This document shows positions 1-6,848 of a stretch of DNA of 18,049 nt, in pieces. Source of the stretch: Methanobacteriaceae archaeon (lineage in GTDB: Archaea; Methanobacteriota; Methanobacteria; Methanobacteriales; Methanobacteriaceae); contig JADGNH010000027.1 of assembly GCA_017883605.1 (NCBI GenBank), positions 1 to 18,049 on the forward strand, given 5' to 3'. Each line of letters begins with the position of its first letter. The stretch's first letter is position 1. The position numbers were made by a program, and so were the translations under genes. The notes beneath the pieces were generated by a model. That model was not told the DNA's origin and made no database searches. It worked only from the letters and a program-made list of their open reading frames with translations.

Positions 1-46
1 ATTCTAGGGTTATTAGTGAAATAACACAGAATTCTAGCGTGATTAG
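1..46. repeat. Imperfect 16-nt direct repeat at window edge
   Basis: ATTCTAGGGTTATTAG at 1-16 recurs as ATTCTAGCGTGATTAG at 31-46, a 14 of 16 match with a 30-nt period. The period is a whole number of codons in the reading frame of the downstream PqqD-like gene, which is open to the window edge. It could therefore be a 10-residue coding repeat (SRVIS.../SSVIR...) or part of an upstream regulatory region. More copies may lie outside the window. Confidence 0.35.
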
Positions 47-533
47 ACAAAAGATACCTATGATCATTGAAGACCAGTACGATCCTCCGGTAGTAGCAAC
101 CATGGCTCCCCTGAGATCTAAATACGCTAAAGACGGTGGGGCGAAGTTTGTTACTGCCATAGGCAAGATCCTGGAAAAGAAGGGTTTAATAGATTTTGAG
201 GTAACCATTCCAGATGAAAACAAGCCCTTAACAGTGAAACTAGAAGATTATTCCCAAAAATATCCGGTGAGAAAACACCATCTGAATTGGGTTGATGGAG
301 GCGATCAGATCGCAGGATTGCATCCTGATACCTATTTACCTTTTTTTTTAAATATTTCAGGTTCCATAATCTGTAGGCTCTGCAATGGTGAAGAAAGCGT
401 GGAACAACTAATTATAAAATCTAAAGAACTTTGGCCCAGTGAGCCGGAAGAGGTTCTGGTCAAAGATTTATTGTCTTTTCTACTTCTTATGGAGGAGATG
501 GATCTAATTGAGTTTAAGGGTGATTTATTTTGA
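39..533 (+). CDS. PqqD-like protein (possible radical SAM partner/RRE fold)
   Basis: About 164 residues. The C-terminal half (roughly 98-162) has the PqqD pattern: a strand followed by LNISGSIICRLCNGEESVEQL, then an acidic helix pair ending in EMDLIEF. PqqD-type domains are small winged-helix folds that bind peptide substrates for radical SAM enzymes in PQQ and other RiPP pathways. The first ~95 residues are an extension I do not recognise. The stop overlaps the TTG start of the next gene, a B12-type radical SAM enzyme, so the two are translationally coupled and probably work together. The start is uncertain: GTG at 39 has no clear ribosome site, ATG at 60 is an alternative, and the frame is open to base 3, so the gene may begin outside the window. 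The substrate is unknown. Confidence 0.7.
   Translation: MIRQKIPMIIEDQYDPPVVATMAPLRSKYAKDGGAKFVTAIGKILEKKGLIDFEVTIPDENKPLTVKLEDYSQKYPVRKHHLNWVDGGDQIAGLHPDTYLPFFLNISGSIICRLCNGEESVEQLIIKSKELWPSEPEEVLVKDLLSFLLLMEEMDLIEFKGDLF
518..532 (+). promoter_or_regulatory. Ribosome site and TTG start inside the upstream gene
   Basis: GGGTGAT at 518-524, complementary to the archaeal 16S rRNA 3' end, lies 5 nt before a TTG at 530-532. The TTG overlaps the stop codon of the PqqD-like gene (TTGA). The strong ribosome site and the immediately following VLLINP strand of the cobalamin domain decide this start over later ATG codons. Confidence 0.7.
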
Positions 534-1879
534 GAGTACTGCTGATTAATCCTAGTTACTGGACTGGAGGGAAACTACCTCTAGGTTTTGTCAAAGTATC
601 CAGCGTACCCCTGGGATTGGGATACATTGCGGCCATGTTAGAATCTGAAGCTGTAAAAACCAAAATCTTGGACATGGACATGTCAGATATTAAGATAGAA
701 GACTTGAAAGAAAAATTAGATAAATTCCGTCCAGATATGGTGGGTATAACCTCATTTACCAGCAACTATAGCAATGCAGTTAAGATAGCAAAGGCAGTTA
801 AATCACACAGACCCGAAGCATTTATAGTATTGGGTGGTGTCCATCCCACATTTGTACATACTGAGGTACTAAAAACAGTTCCGGAGATAGACGTGGTGGT
901 CCGCTATGAAGGTGAGTATACCATGCGCGATCTGGTAGATGTTGTAGAGAAGGGTGGAAAATTAAATAAAGTGAAGGGCATAACTTACCGAGAGGGAGGT
1001 GGAGTATTTTCAACCCCTCTTCGCAGCAAAATCAAGAACCTCGATGAACTACCTTTTCCTGCTCACCACCTCTTAGAACCATCAATAGAGGCGTATCTAG
1101 ATAAGACCTACCCAGATAAAAATGACAAAACCGAGAACAAAAAGAACATAATAAGAAACATCCCCATCCTCACCACCAGAGGCTGTCCCTTTGGATGTAT
1201 TTTCTGTTCCACAGCTTCCTTGCACGGACATCAATACCGAAAAAGGAGCAACTCAAACGTGGTTGATGAAATAGAGTATATGCAGGATAAATACGGCATA
1301 AACAACGTTTCTTTTGTGGACGATAACTTTACAATGCAGAAGGAAAGGGTTTTTGATCTCTGTCAAGAAATGAAGGAAAGAGACCTCTCTTTAAAATGGG
1401 GCTGCAGCACCCGAGCCGATCTTTTATCTGAAAATCTTTTAAAGACCATGAAAGATGCAGGATGTGATAACATATTCTTTGGTATTGAATCTGCATCTCA
1501 GGAAACTCTAGGTATAGTTAGAAAAGAATTTAAAATAGATCAGGCCAGGGAAGTGGTCAAGTTGACCGAAGAGATAGGAATCAAAACCCATTGTTCATTT
1601 ATTTTGGGACTACCTGGAGAATCATTGGAATCTCTAAACCAGATGGTAAAATTTATAGAAGAGGTGAAGCCCTCTGGAAGGATCCTTCCCAACACCTTAG
1701 ATATTCTACCAGGAACCAAGCTTTACAACCATATAGAGGATTATTTCCCAGATGGCCCTGATATTCATCACGCCGACATAGTCAAAACCCAGTTAGAGAT
1801 GTTTCTTAAGTTTTACGAGATCAATGCCGGTATCACTGAGCTTACCAAGATAATACCGCCAGACATACAGGTCTGTTAA
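530..1879 (+). CDS. B12-binding-domain radical SAM enzyme
   Basis: 449 residues. Residues 1-150 form a cobalamin-binding Rossmann-type domain (VLLINP, PLGLGYIAAMLE, VLGGVHPTF, RYEGEYTMRDL). The radical SAM core follows, with the CxxxCxxC 4Fe-4S motif at Cys219, Cys223 and Cys226 (RGCPFGCIFC) and later conserved strands FVDDNF, CSTRAD, GIES and ILGLPGES. This order is typical of class B methylases and BchE-like enzymes. The lower-axial His motif DxHxxG is not visible, which is also true of a sizeable part of this class. The reaction cannot be read from sequence; methylation or rearrangement of a peptide or small molecule fits. It is coupled by a 4-nt overlap to a PqqD-like gene, which favours a peptide substrate (inference). 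A T7 run about 20 nt after the stop may end the transcript. Confidence 0.88.
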   Translation: MRVLLINPSYWTGGKLPLGFVKVSSVPLGLGYIAAMLESEAVKTKILDMDMSDIKIEDLKEKLDKFRPDMVGITSFTSNYSNAVKIAKAVKSHRPEAFIVLGGVHPTFVHTEVLKTVPEIDVVVRYEGEYTMRDLVDVVEKGGKLNKVKGITYREGGGVFSTPLRSKIKNLDELPFPAHHLLEPSIEAYLDKTYPDKNDKTENKKNIIRNIPILTTRGCPFGCIFCSTASLHGHQYRKRSNSNVVDEIEYMQDKYGINNVSFVDDNFTMQKERVFDLCQEMKERDLSLKWGCSTRADLLSENLLKTMKDAGCDNIFFGIESASQETLGIVRKEFKIDQAREVVKLTEEIGIKTHCSFILGLPGESLESLNQMVKFIEEVKPSGRILPNTLDILPGTKLYNHIEDYFPDGPDIHHADIVKTQLEMFLKFYEINAGITELTKIIPPDIQVC

Positions 1880-1899
1880 AGCGTTCGGTTCACATGTAA

Positions 1900-1906
1900 T
1901 TTTTTT
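1900..1906 (+). terminator. T-run after the PqqD/radical SAM pair
   Basis: Seven T residues follow the radical SAM stop codon by about 20 nt, between two convergent genes. Archaeal termination often needs only an oligo-T tract. No strong hairpin precedes it. Confidence 0.35.
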
Positions 1907-2000
1907 AAAATTTAGGTTTATACGTGGGTGTTCTTGCTGCTGCAGATGATTCTTTTTGGTTTTTTGAATATGAATTTGCTTTAAAATCTAACATCTCCAG

Positions 2001-3575
2001 CTAATATGTCCCCATGGAGTTCAAATAATCAAGTTCTAACTCAATTTTCGATTGAATATGTATCTCCTTCTCTGCCAAACTTTTTAAAACATCCCATTCT
2101 TTAATTATATCTTCGTAACTCCTGTTTTCCATAAATTTTATGGCTGAATTCATAGTTTCTAAGGTAGTCTTGTTACACCACTCAGTTAAGCTTTTAACGG
2201 TTTTAATGTAGTTGGAGGTATCGTCCATATACCAGAAGAACTTGTCTAAAATAACGGAGTTGAATTGGGCAAATTGTAATTTATCCAGCAATGATCCGTC
2301 CTTGAAGAGCATGTCTTGGAAACTTTTCCTGAGAAAAATTTCCATAAGATCAATTCTTTGATCTTTGTAACTATAATTTGGAGAGCTTATGGTTCCTTTG
2401 AGCCTTCCTTCTTTCTTCAGCCTCCTTGAAATAGGTGTACCTGCATAAGGAAGCATCTTGGTGAAATGGACTGATACCCTTCCGTCTTTTCCCAATATTC
2501 TGAAGAAAGCCAGGTTATCCTTCAGAGATTGGAAGGTGGTGTCTGGCTCTAAGAGCATGAAACCATATTCAAATTTTATCCCCACCTTATCTATTACATC
2601 CAGAGCATGGTGCATGTCTTTCACAGTATAGTGCTTATTAAATACCTTTAAACCTTGATCAGAGCCTGATTCCAGGCCAAGGTAGAGAAAAGTCAGGCCC
2701 ACATCTTTCAGCCTACTGCATATGTCTTCGTCAATCTCATCGATACGGCAGGCAATTCTCCATATTATATAGCGGGATAATCTTTTCTTTTCCAGTTCTT
2801 TGGCAAATTCTTTCATCCAACGTTGTTGTGAGGGACCTTTCATGCTAAAATTGTCATCTCTAAAGTTGAATATGCGTACTCCTGACTCAAAAAGATCCTC
2901 CATTTCATTAACAACATTTGAAGGAGAACGCGAACGCCTCATAGTGCCTGGTGCATCGCTATAAAACTGACGGATGCTGCAGAAACTGCAATCGTAGTAG
3001 CATCCCCTACTGGCTAAGATAGAGGCCATACCCAGCCCCATATGCATTCTAAATTCATCTCCTCTTAGAGGAAAAGGGATAGAATCAAGATTTTCTATCA
3101 AAGGTCTGGGAAGCGTAGCTTTGATCTCACCATTTGAACGGTAGGCCAGACCTTTTATCTGTGACCATTTTTCGGGTTCATCCAGATGATGATATAGATC
3201 TAGCATGGTTTGCTCCCCCTCCTGGCGCACTACCGTATCTAATTCTGGTATAAGTTTTAAGGTCTCCTTGAACTCCATGGAAGGGAAATGCCCCCCCATA
3301 GTGAAGTGACTTTTCACCCCCTCCTGGCGAAGATAGGTCATAAGCTCGGCAAATTCAAAAAGCATCCTCTGGAAAATTAAAGAAAAACCAACCATTCTGG
3401 GACTCTTTGCCTGAATATGCTTGAGAATGGTGTCATTTGAAGAGTTATTATAAGATTCTATTCCAGTTTTTACTCCATATTTGTTTAAAAAGGCAGCTAT
3501 ATAGCGCATTCCCAGATTTTCTTCATCCTCGTAACCTAAAAGAAGAACGTCACATTTAAAAGTATCACTTTTCAT
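2001..3575 (-). CDS. Second B12-binding-domain radical SAM enzyme
   Basis: 524 residues. It has the same architecture as the enzyme at 530-1879: an N-terminal cobalamin-type domain (VLLLGYEDEENLGMRYIAAFL, MGGHFPS, VVRQEGEQTMLDLY), then a radical SAM core with Cys192, Cys196 and Cys199 in RGCYYDCSFC. Both share a SNVVxEME...F.DDNF.M block, so they are clearly paralogous. No DxHxxG cobalamin ligand is seen. Residues from about 400 form a long charged, helical tail (SYKDQRIDLMEIF onward) absent from the neighbour, perhaps for substrate recognition. The gene converges on the PqqD/radical SAM pair with a 121-nt gap. The start is ATG with no good ribosome site, so it may be translated from a short or leaderless transcript. 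The substrate is unknown. Confidence 0.85.
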   Translation of the reverse strand: MKSDTFKCDVLLLGYEDEENLGMRYIAAFLNKYGVKTGIESYNNSSNDTILKHIQAKSPRMVGFSLIFQRMLFEFAELMTYLRQEGVKSHFTMGGHFPSMEFKETLKLIPELDTVVRQEGEQTMLDLYHHLDEPEKWSQIKGLAYRSNGEIKATLPRPLIENLDSIPFPLRGDEFRMHMGLGMASILASRGCYYDCSFCSIRQFYSDAPGTMRRSRSPSNVVNEMEDLFESGVRIFNFRDDNFSMKGPSQQRWMKEFAKELEKKRLSRYIIWRIACRIDEIDEDICSRLKDVGLTFLYLGLESGSDQGLKVFNKHYTVKDMHHALDVIDKVGIKFEYGFMLLEPDTTFQSLKDNLAFFRILGKDGRVSVHFTKMLPYAGTPISRRLKKEGRLKGTISSPNYSYKDQRIDLMEIFLRKSFQDMLFKDGSLLDKLQFAQFNSVILDKFFWYMDDTSNYIKTVKSLTEWCNKTTLETMNSAIKFMENRSYEDIIKEWDVLKSLAEKEIHIQSKIELELDYLNSMGTY

Positions 3576-3878
3576 TTTAAGCCCGTCTAATTATTCTTTT
3601 TATCTATGAATTCAGATATAAGTTCTAATCCCTTAAAGTTAAAAACTATTATAAACCCGGAAAATTTTAAATCTTCCAATCCTATTATACATATATTTAA
3701 CAGATTATTTATTTCATTCTATCTATTTTCAATGAGATTATGAATTAATTTCGAGATATATTAAACAACCATGCTACTATTATACTCAATTCTTATTTTA
3801 TCATAGTTTAACAGGGTTATTTTGAGGGTGGCACTGCAGAATAAGTAAATAGGTCACATACTTAATTAAATATCAGTT
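3576..3878. other. AT-rich intergenic region
   Basis: I see no credible reading frame here on either strand. On the minus strand there are two TATA-like stretches (TTTATAAT at 3648-3655 and TTAAATATAT at 3691-3700) that could drive the radical SAM gene ending at 2001. The rest is unassigned. Confidence 0.5.
3648..3655 (-). promoter_or_regulatory. Candidate TATA box for second radical SAM gene
   Basis: On the minus strand GGGTTTATAATAG lies about 73 nt before the ATG, which would give a leader of roughly 50 nt. A second TATA-like stretch at 3691-3700 is an alternative. The call rests only on base pattern and spacing. Confidence 0.3.
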
Positions 3879-4490
3879 TTATTTTTTTGAAGCAATTTTA
3901 AAACATTTTTGATCCTTTGGAATGATAATACTCCCCTCTTCGGGGTTATTAATCTCTAAATAACAATTTTTGAGGTACAAAAATCCGGTTACGGTAGCCA
4001 TGGTTGCATCCAGCTCATGTTCCGTAGCATTGGCCGGTATTTTGAAAATTTGGCTTAATTCATGTTCTAAATTTTTCAGCCCAGCATCTTCTGGCTGGTG
4101 CGGGGATGAGTTTCAATCACTGTATACTTTTTTCTTAATTGGGTGGCCAGGGCCATTCCCCTCAAAGTTAACATCATCATACCTCGAAAGGTAAGGGGCA
4201 AAACTCGGCCGTAGGGCCTTATATCCCGCTCTGCCTGGCGGATATGCCCGCCCACCGCACATTCACAATCTTTTTCCAGGCAACAGCGGCCCCTGGGAAG
4301 TGAAAGCGGGGCATCAACGGCGATCAGGGATGGTTTTATTCTTTTTACTTCTTCTAGAATTTCTTCATCACTGTACCGGGTTTTTAAATGGAGATACCAT
4401 CGTTTAAAATATACATTCCACTTGGATTTCTATTTTACCCGCTAAATCTATTCCAATTATTTTAATAGTTTCTGCATTTATCTGCACCAT
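3879..4490 (-). pseudogene. Frameshifted DUF429 family (RNase H-fold predicted nuclease) gene
   Basis: Read on the minus strand from ATG at 4488-4490, the frames together give a full DUF429-like protein of about 204 residues. The family blocks appear in order: IIGIDLAGK, then RNPSGMYILND in another frame, then HLKTRYSDEEILEEV...LIAVDAPLSLPRGR...ERDIRPYGR...GMMMLTLRGMALA...VIETHPR...MLG in a third, then LKNLEHELSQI...HELDATMATVTGFLYL...EEGSIIIPK to a TAA at 3879-3881. Each switch needs one extra base: near 4432 (AAAA run), near 4390 (CC run) and at 4079-4080 (GGG run, leaving TGA at 4076-4078). The conserved acidic motifs GIDLAG and VDAPLSLP survive, so the decay looks recent. DUF429 proteins are predicted nucleases of unknown role. 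The gap pattern could reflect homopolymer sequencing errors, but no other gene here is affected. Confidence 0.78.
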
Positions 4491-4606
4491 TAAAAAGCTA
4501 GTTATGAAGATTGGGGTGAATGAATTTTTTTGATCTCTCAATAAAATTTCAAAATAATCTAAGGTCCTTTGGTTGCTGTAGCCAGTCTTGGTGACATAAA
4601 TTTATT

Positions 4607-4622
4607 AGAAATTATATATAAC
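4607..4622 (+). promoter_or_regulatory. TATA-like promoter for the trypco2-like gene
   Basis: GAAATTATATATAACT sits about 75 nt before the chosen ATG at 4697, in the otherwise empty stretch after the DUF429 pseudogene. An A-rich element precedes the TATA core, as in archaeal BRE/TATA promoters. Transcription would start near 4640. Confidence 0.45.
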
Positions 4623-4696
4623 TAAATGGGAAGGATACTTAGATATTCTCTGATTTTAAATGAAAATCCTTCATTAAGATATTGGGAGAATTTAAA

Positions 4697-5233
4697 ATGG
4701 TCGACAAACATTTAGATTGGAGAGAAAATGAGAGTGGGCTTTCTAAAGTTAAAGGCATTGCCATTGATGAGATTGTAGACACCATAAAGGGGTCAATGGT
4801 CAAAATGCAGGAAGATATGGAATCATCTGGAATTAGAATAAAAAGGATAGAACTAACTTTAAAAACACTTGCTTCTGGAGAAACTGGGGCAGAAGTAAAA
4901 TTACAGATTCCTATATTGGGTGGATTAAACCTTAGTTCAAAAATTTCCAGTAAATCAATACAAACCACTGTTTTAGCTTTGAAACCCGCAACGAAAAAGG
5001 GTGACGAAAAAGACATGATCAAAATGGATGAGAAACTCGAAAAAAGTATCTTAAGTTTAACTGAAGGTATAAAGGCCGCAGTTAAAAATCCTCCGCTCCT
5101 TGAAATGGAAGAAGCATCCACAGAGTTTAATTTTGTTTTAGCAAGTAATTCTGATATTTCCATGATAATAAAGAGCGGTTTTGAGTCGGAATTGACCAAT
5201 AATCTGAAGATTCTATTTGAAAAAAATAAATAA
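4697..5233 (+). CDS. Trypco2-like (trypsin-co-occurring domain) protein
   Basis: 178 residues from ATG 4697, chosen because GGGAG at 4685-4689 stands 7 nt upstream; TTG at 4682 would include that site in the coding region. After a short charged start, a helix (IDEIVDTIKGSMVKMQEDM) leads to a beta-rich block IRIKRIELTLKTLASGETGAEVKL, then IPILGG and a strand ending in VLALKP. This helix-strand pattern, with a lipophilic IPILG strand and a final LxP, resembles the trypco2 domain, named for its association with trypsin-like peptidases. A second half, about residues 98-178, is predicted soluble and alpha/beta and is not recognised. No signal peptide or membrane segment is seen. No peptidase lies in the window. 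Neighbours are a DUF429 pseudogene and a convergent hydrolase. The family call is moderate; the role is unknown. Confidence 0.6.
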   Translation: MVDKHLDWRENESGLSKVKGIAIDEIVDTIKGSMVKMQEDMESSGIRIKRIELTLKTLASGETGAEVKLQIPILGGLNLSSKISSKSIQTTVLALKPATKKGDEKDMIKMDEKLEKSILSLTEGIKAAVKNPPLLEMEEASTEFNFVLASNSDISMIIKSGFESELTNNLKILFEKNK

Positions 5234-5339
5234 ATCTAGATTAAGTAAAAAAACATCAAATTCAGGATGTATTATAAGATCAACACAACTCAAGATAAGT
5301 AAAATTACAAACAGAATTTCATATCCCATATTTTCCAAA

Positions 5340-6170
5340 TCATTTACTCTTATTTTTCAACTTATTATCCAATCCTCCTAAAAACTCCACCATTAACCGG
5401 TTAAAGAATTCTGGATTATCCTGATTGGAACAGTGCCCCGCCTCCGGTATTACCACGTATTTGCTCTGTTTATCTCGTTTTGCCCATTTTTTCATTGCTT
5501 TGCGTATATTGCCTGTTTTATCATGCTCTCCATATACCAGCAATAAGGGGCACTCCACGTGGTAGTCTGCTTCATAGTGGATGCACTGGGAGAGGCCATC
5601 CCAGATCTTGATAAACTCCTCCCGGGGTAATGCGTTGAAGGCTTCCTTTAAGTATTGTTTAGTATCAGATTTTATGGCGGAGGCCTCTACCATGGCCTTT
5701 TTAAGGTTTCCGTAGGGCCACAGTCTGAACATAAGGGGCGAGATACTGACAGATAAGGATTCAAACCGGGACAGTTTGGCGGTGATGCAGGTTCCATCAA
5801 TAATGATCACAGCCTTCACCCTCTCCGGATGTTTAAAGGCCAGCTCCTGGATTACGTAGGTGCCGGAGGACTGGCCGATAAATATGGCGTCCTCCCTTCC
5901 CAGATCATCTAAAATGCTTACCGCATCCTCTGCAGCATCTTTTATGCTAAAATCTCCTTCCAGGGGTTGGGACTGGCCATGACCCCGCATATCCCAGCGG
6001 ATGATCTGATAATCTTCCCTCAAAACCGGCATCTGTAGGTTAAACTGCAGGTGATCAACTGCCGCACCGTGGGCCAGAAATATCAGAGGGTTCTCCGGAT
6101 GGCCGGAAAGCCAGTAATGGACCGTGCAACCGGGCCTTTTTATCTCTTCCAAATGTTCATGAAATGACAT
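5340..6170 (-). CDS. Alpha/beta hydrolase-fold protein
   Basis: 276 residues, a usual length for the fold. The oxyanion-side motif LAHGAAVD is at 32-39, RWDMRGHGQSQP at 58-69, and the nucleophile elbow GQSSG is at 99-103 with Ser101. The acid is probably Asp217 (YGEHDKTG) and the base His246 (PEAGHCSNQDNPEFF), so the catalytic triad is complete. A cap domain lies between about 128 and 205. It is cytoplasmic, with no signal peptide. The substrate class (ester, lactone, epoxide, haloacid) cannot be decided. The start is the ATG at 6168-6170 with no clear ribosome site. Upstream is an unusual ATTCTAA repeat array that must contain or overlap its promoter. It converges with the trypco2-like gene. 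The C-terminus ends in a Lys/Asn-rich tail. Confidence 0.85.
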   Translation of the reverse strand: MSFHEHLEEIKRPGCTVHYWLSGHPENPLIFLAHGAAVDHLQFNLQMPVLREDYQIIRWDMRGHGQSQPLEGDFSIKDAAEDAVSILDDLGREDAIFIGQSSGTYVIQELAFKHPERVKAVIIIDGTCITAKLSRFESLSVSISPLMFRLWPYGNLKKAMVEASAIKSDTKQYLKEAFNALPREEFIKIWDGLSQCIHYEADYHVECPLLLVYGEHDKTGNIRKAMKKWAKRDKQSKYVVIPEAGHCSNQDNPEFFNRLMVEFLGGLDNKLKNKSK

Positions 6171-6197
6171 GGGTTATTAATCAGAGAACCTGTATTT

Positions 6198-6282
6198 ATT
6201 CTAATTATATTCTAAATATTCTAATTTTATTTTATTCTAAATTCATATTCTAATTTTATTCTAATTTTATTTTTTATTCTAA
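6198..6282. repeat. ATTCTAA repeat array (seven copies)
   Basis: The heptamer ATTCTAA begins at 6198, 6209, 6218, 6234, 6247, 6258 and 6276, separated by T/A-only spacers of variable length. On the minus strand it reads TTAGAAT and lies directly upstream of the alpha/beta hydrolase start at 6170 and after the VOC gene. Spacers vary too much for a CRISPR array. It may be replication slippage, a promoter-proximal binding array or a chromatin-protein site. Confidence 0.6.
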
Positions 6283-6297
6283 ATTTCATCTAAAATT

Positions 6298-6654
6298 TTA
6301 TTTATGTTCAATAAGCTCGATTTCCACTCCATCCGGGCCATCTAGAAAGGCGATTCTCGGCCCGCCAGGCGCACCGAATGGTCCTCGGGTTAATTCTACT
6401 CCTTTTGCCTTGAGATGGGCCACTTCAGCATCCATATCCTCGACTTCCATACCCACCAGAAACAGGCCCTTTTTATCAGTTTCTTCACCTTCGATGAGTT
6501 CGATAGTAGATTCGCCTTCTCCACGGAAGAAGGCAATGGTCAGACCGGGCCGGGGACTGAAACGTCTTATCTCGTCCATTCCCAGGGTTTCAGTATAAAA
6601 TTTGGCAGATTCTTCCAGGTTTTCCACAGCTATAGCGGCGTTTTTCACTTTCAT
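6298..6654 (-). CDS. VOC-superfamily (glyoxalase-fold) protein
   Basis: 118 residues from the ATG at 6652-6654, which begins exactly at the first VOC strand (MKVKNAAIAVENLEESAKFY). AGGAG stands 11 nt upstream. An in-frame ATG at 6694-6696 would add 14 residues (MDKFKIK...) and has a weak AGGGA site, so it remains possible. Two beta-alpha-beta-beta-beta units are visible: 1-57, with FYTETLGM and STIELIE, and 64-118, with VEDMDAEVAHLKAKGVEL and DGPDGVEIELIEH. Compared with glyoxalase I, the acidic ligands at Glu52 and Glu113 are kept. The two His ligands are replaced by Asn5 and a hydrophobic residue near 65-68, so classical glyoxalase I activity is doubtful. The substrate is unknown. Confidence 0.8.
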   Translation of the reverse strand: MKVKNAAIAVENLEESAKFYTETLGMDEIRRFSPRPGLTIAFFRGEGESTIELIEGEETDKKGLFLVGMEVEDMDAEVAHLKAKGVELTRGPFGAPGGPRIAFLDGPDGVEIELIEHK

Positions 6655-6848
6655 ATGTATTATGTCTCCTAATGCTTTGATTTTAAATTTATCCATTAAT
6701 TCCCTTAAGTATTCCTGCTTTGAGGAATCAAGGTCCTTTTTTTATGGCCAGTAAAAATTGTAGATAAAAGAAATAACTATACCTCAATGCAGTTTTTATG
6801 ATAACTTTAGTTTTTAATATGATAATTAGTTTGGAAATACATGATAGA

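Noticed and set aside
39..1879. A complete RiPP biosynthetic cluster
   Set aside because: There is a PqqD-like protein and a radical SAM enzyme, but no precursor peptide or dedicated peptidase, and the exporter 15 kb away is not linked. Only the two-gene unit is supported.
3970..4194. 74-codon plus-strand open frame
   Set aside because: It is antisense to the DUF429 pseudogene, whose conserved blocks on the minus strand explain the coding-like composition.
4639..5199. 186-codon minus-strand open frame opposite the trypco2-like gene
   Set aside because: It is Ser/Phe/Ile-rich in the way antisense frames of Lys/Glu-rich genes are, and it has no family motif. The plus-strand gene has a ribosome site, a promoter and a recognisable domain.
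6198..6282. Possible CRISPR array
   Set aside because: The repeat is only 7 nt, spacers are 2-11 nt of pure A/T, and no cas gene is present.
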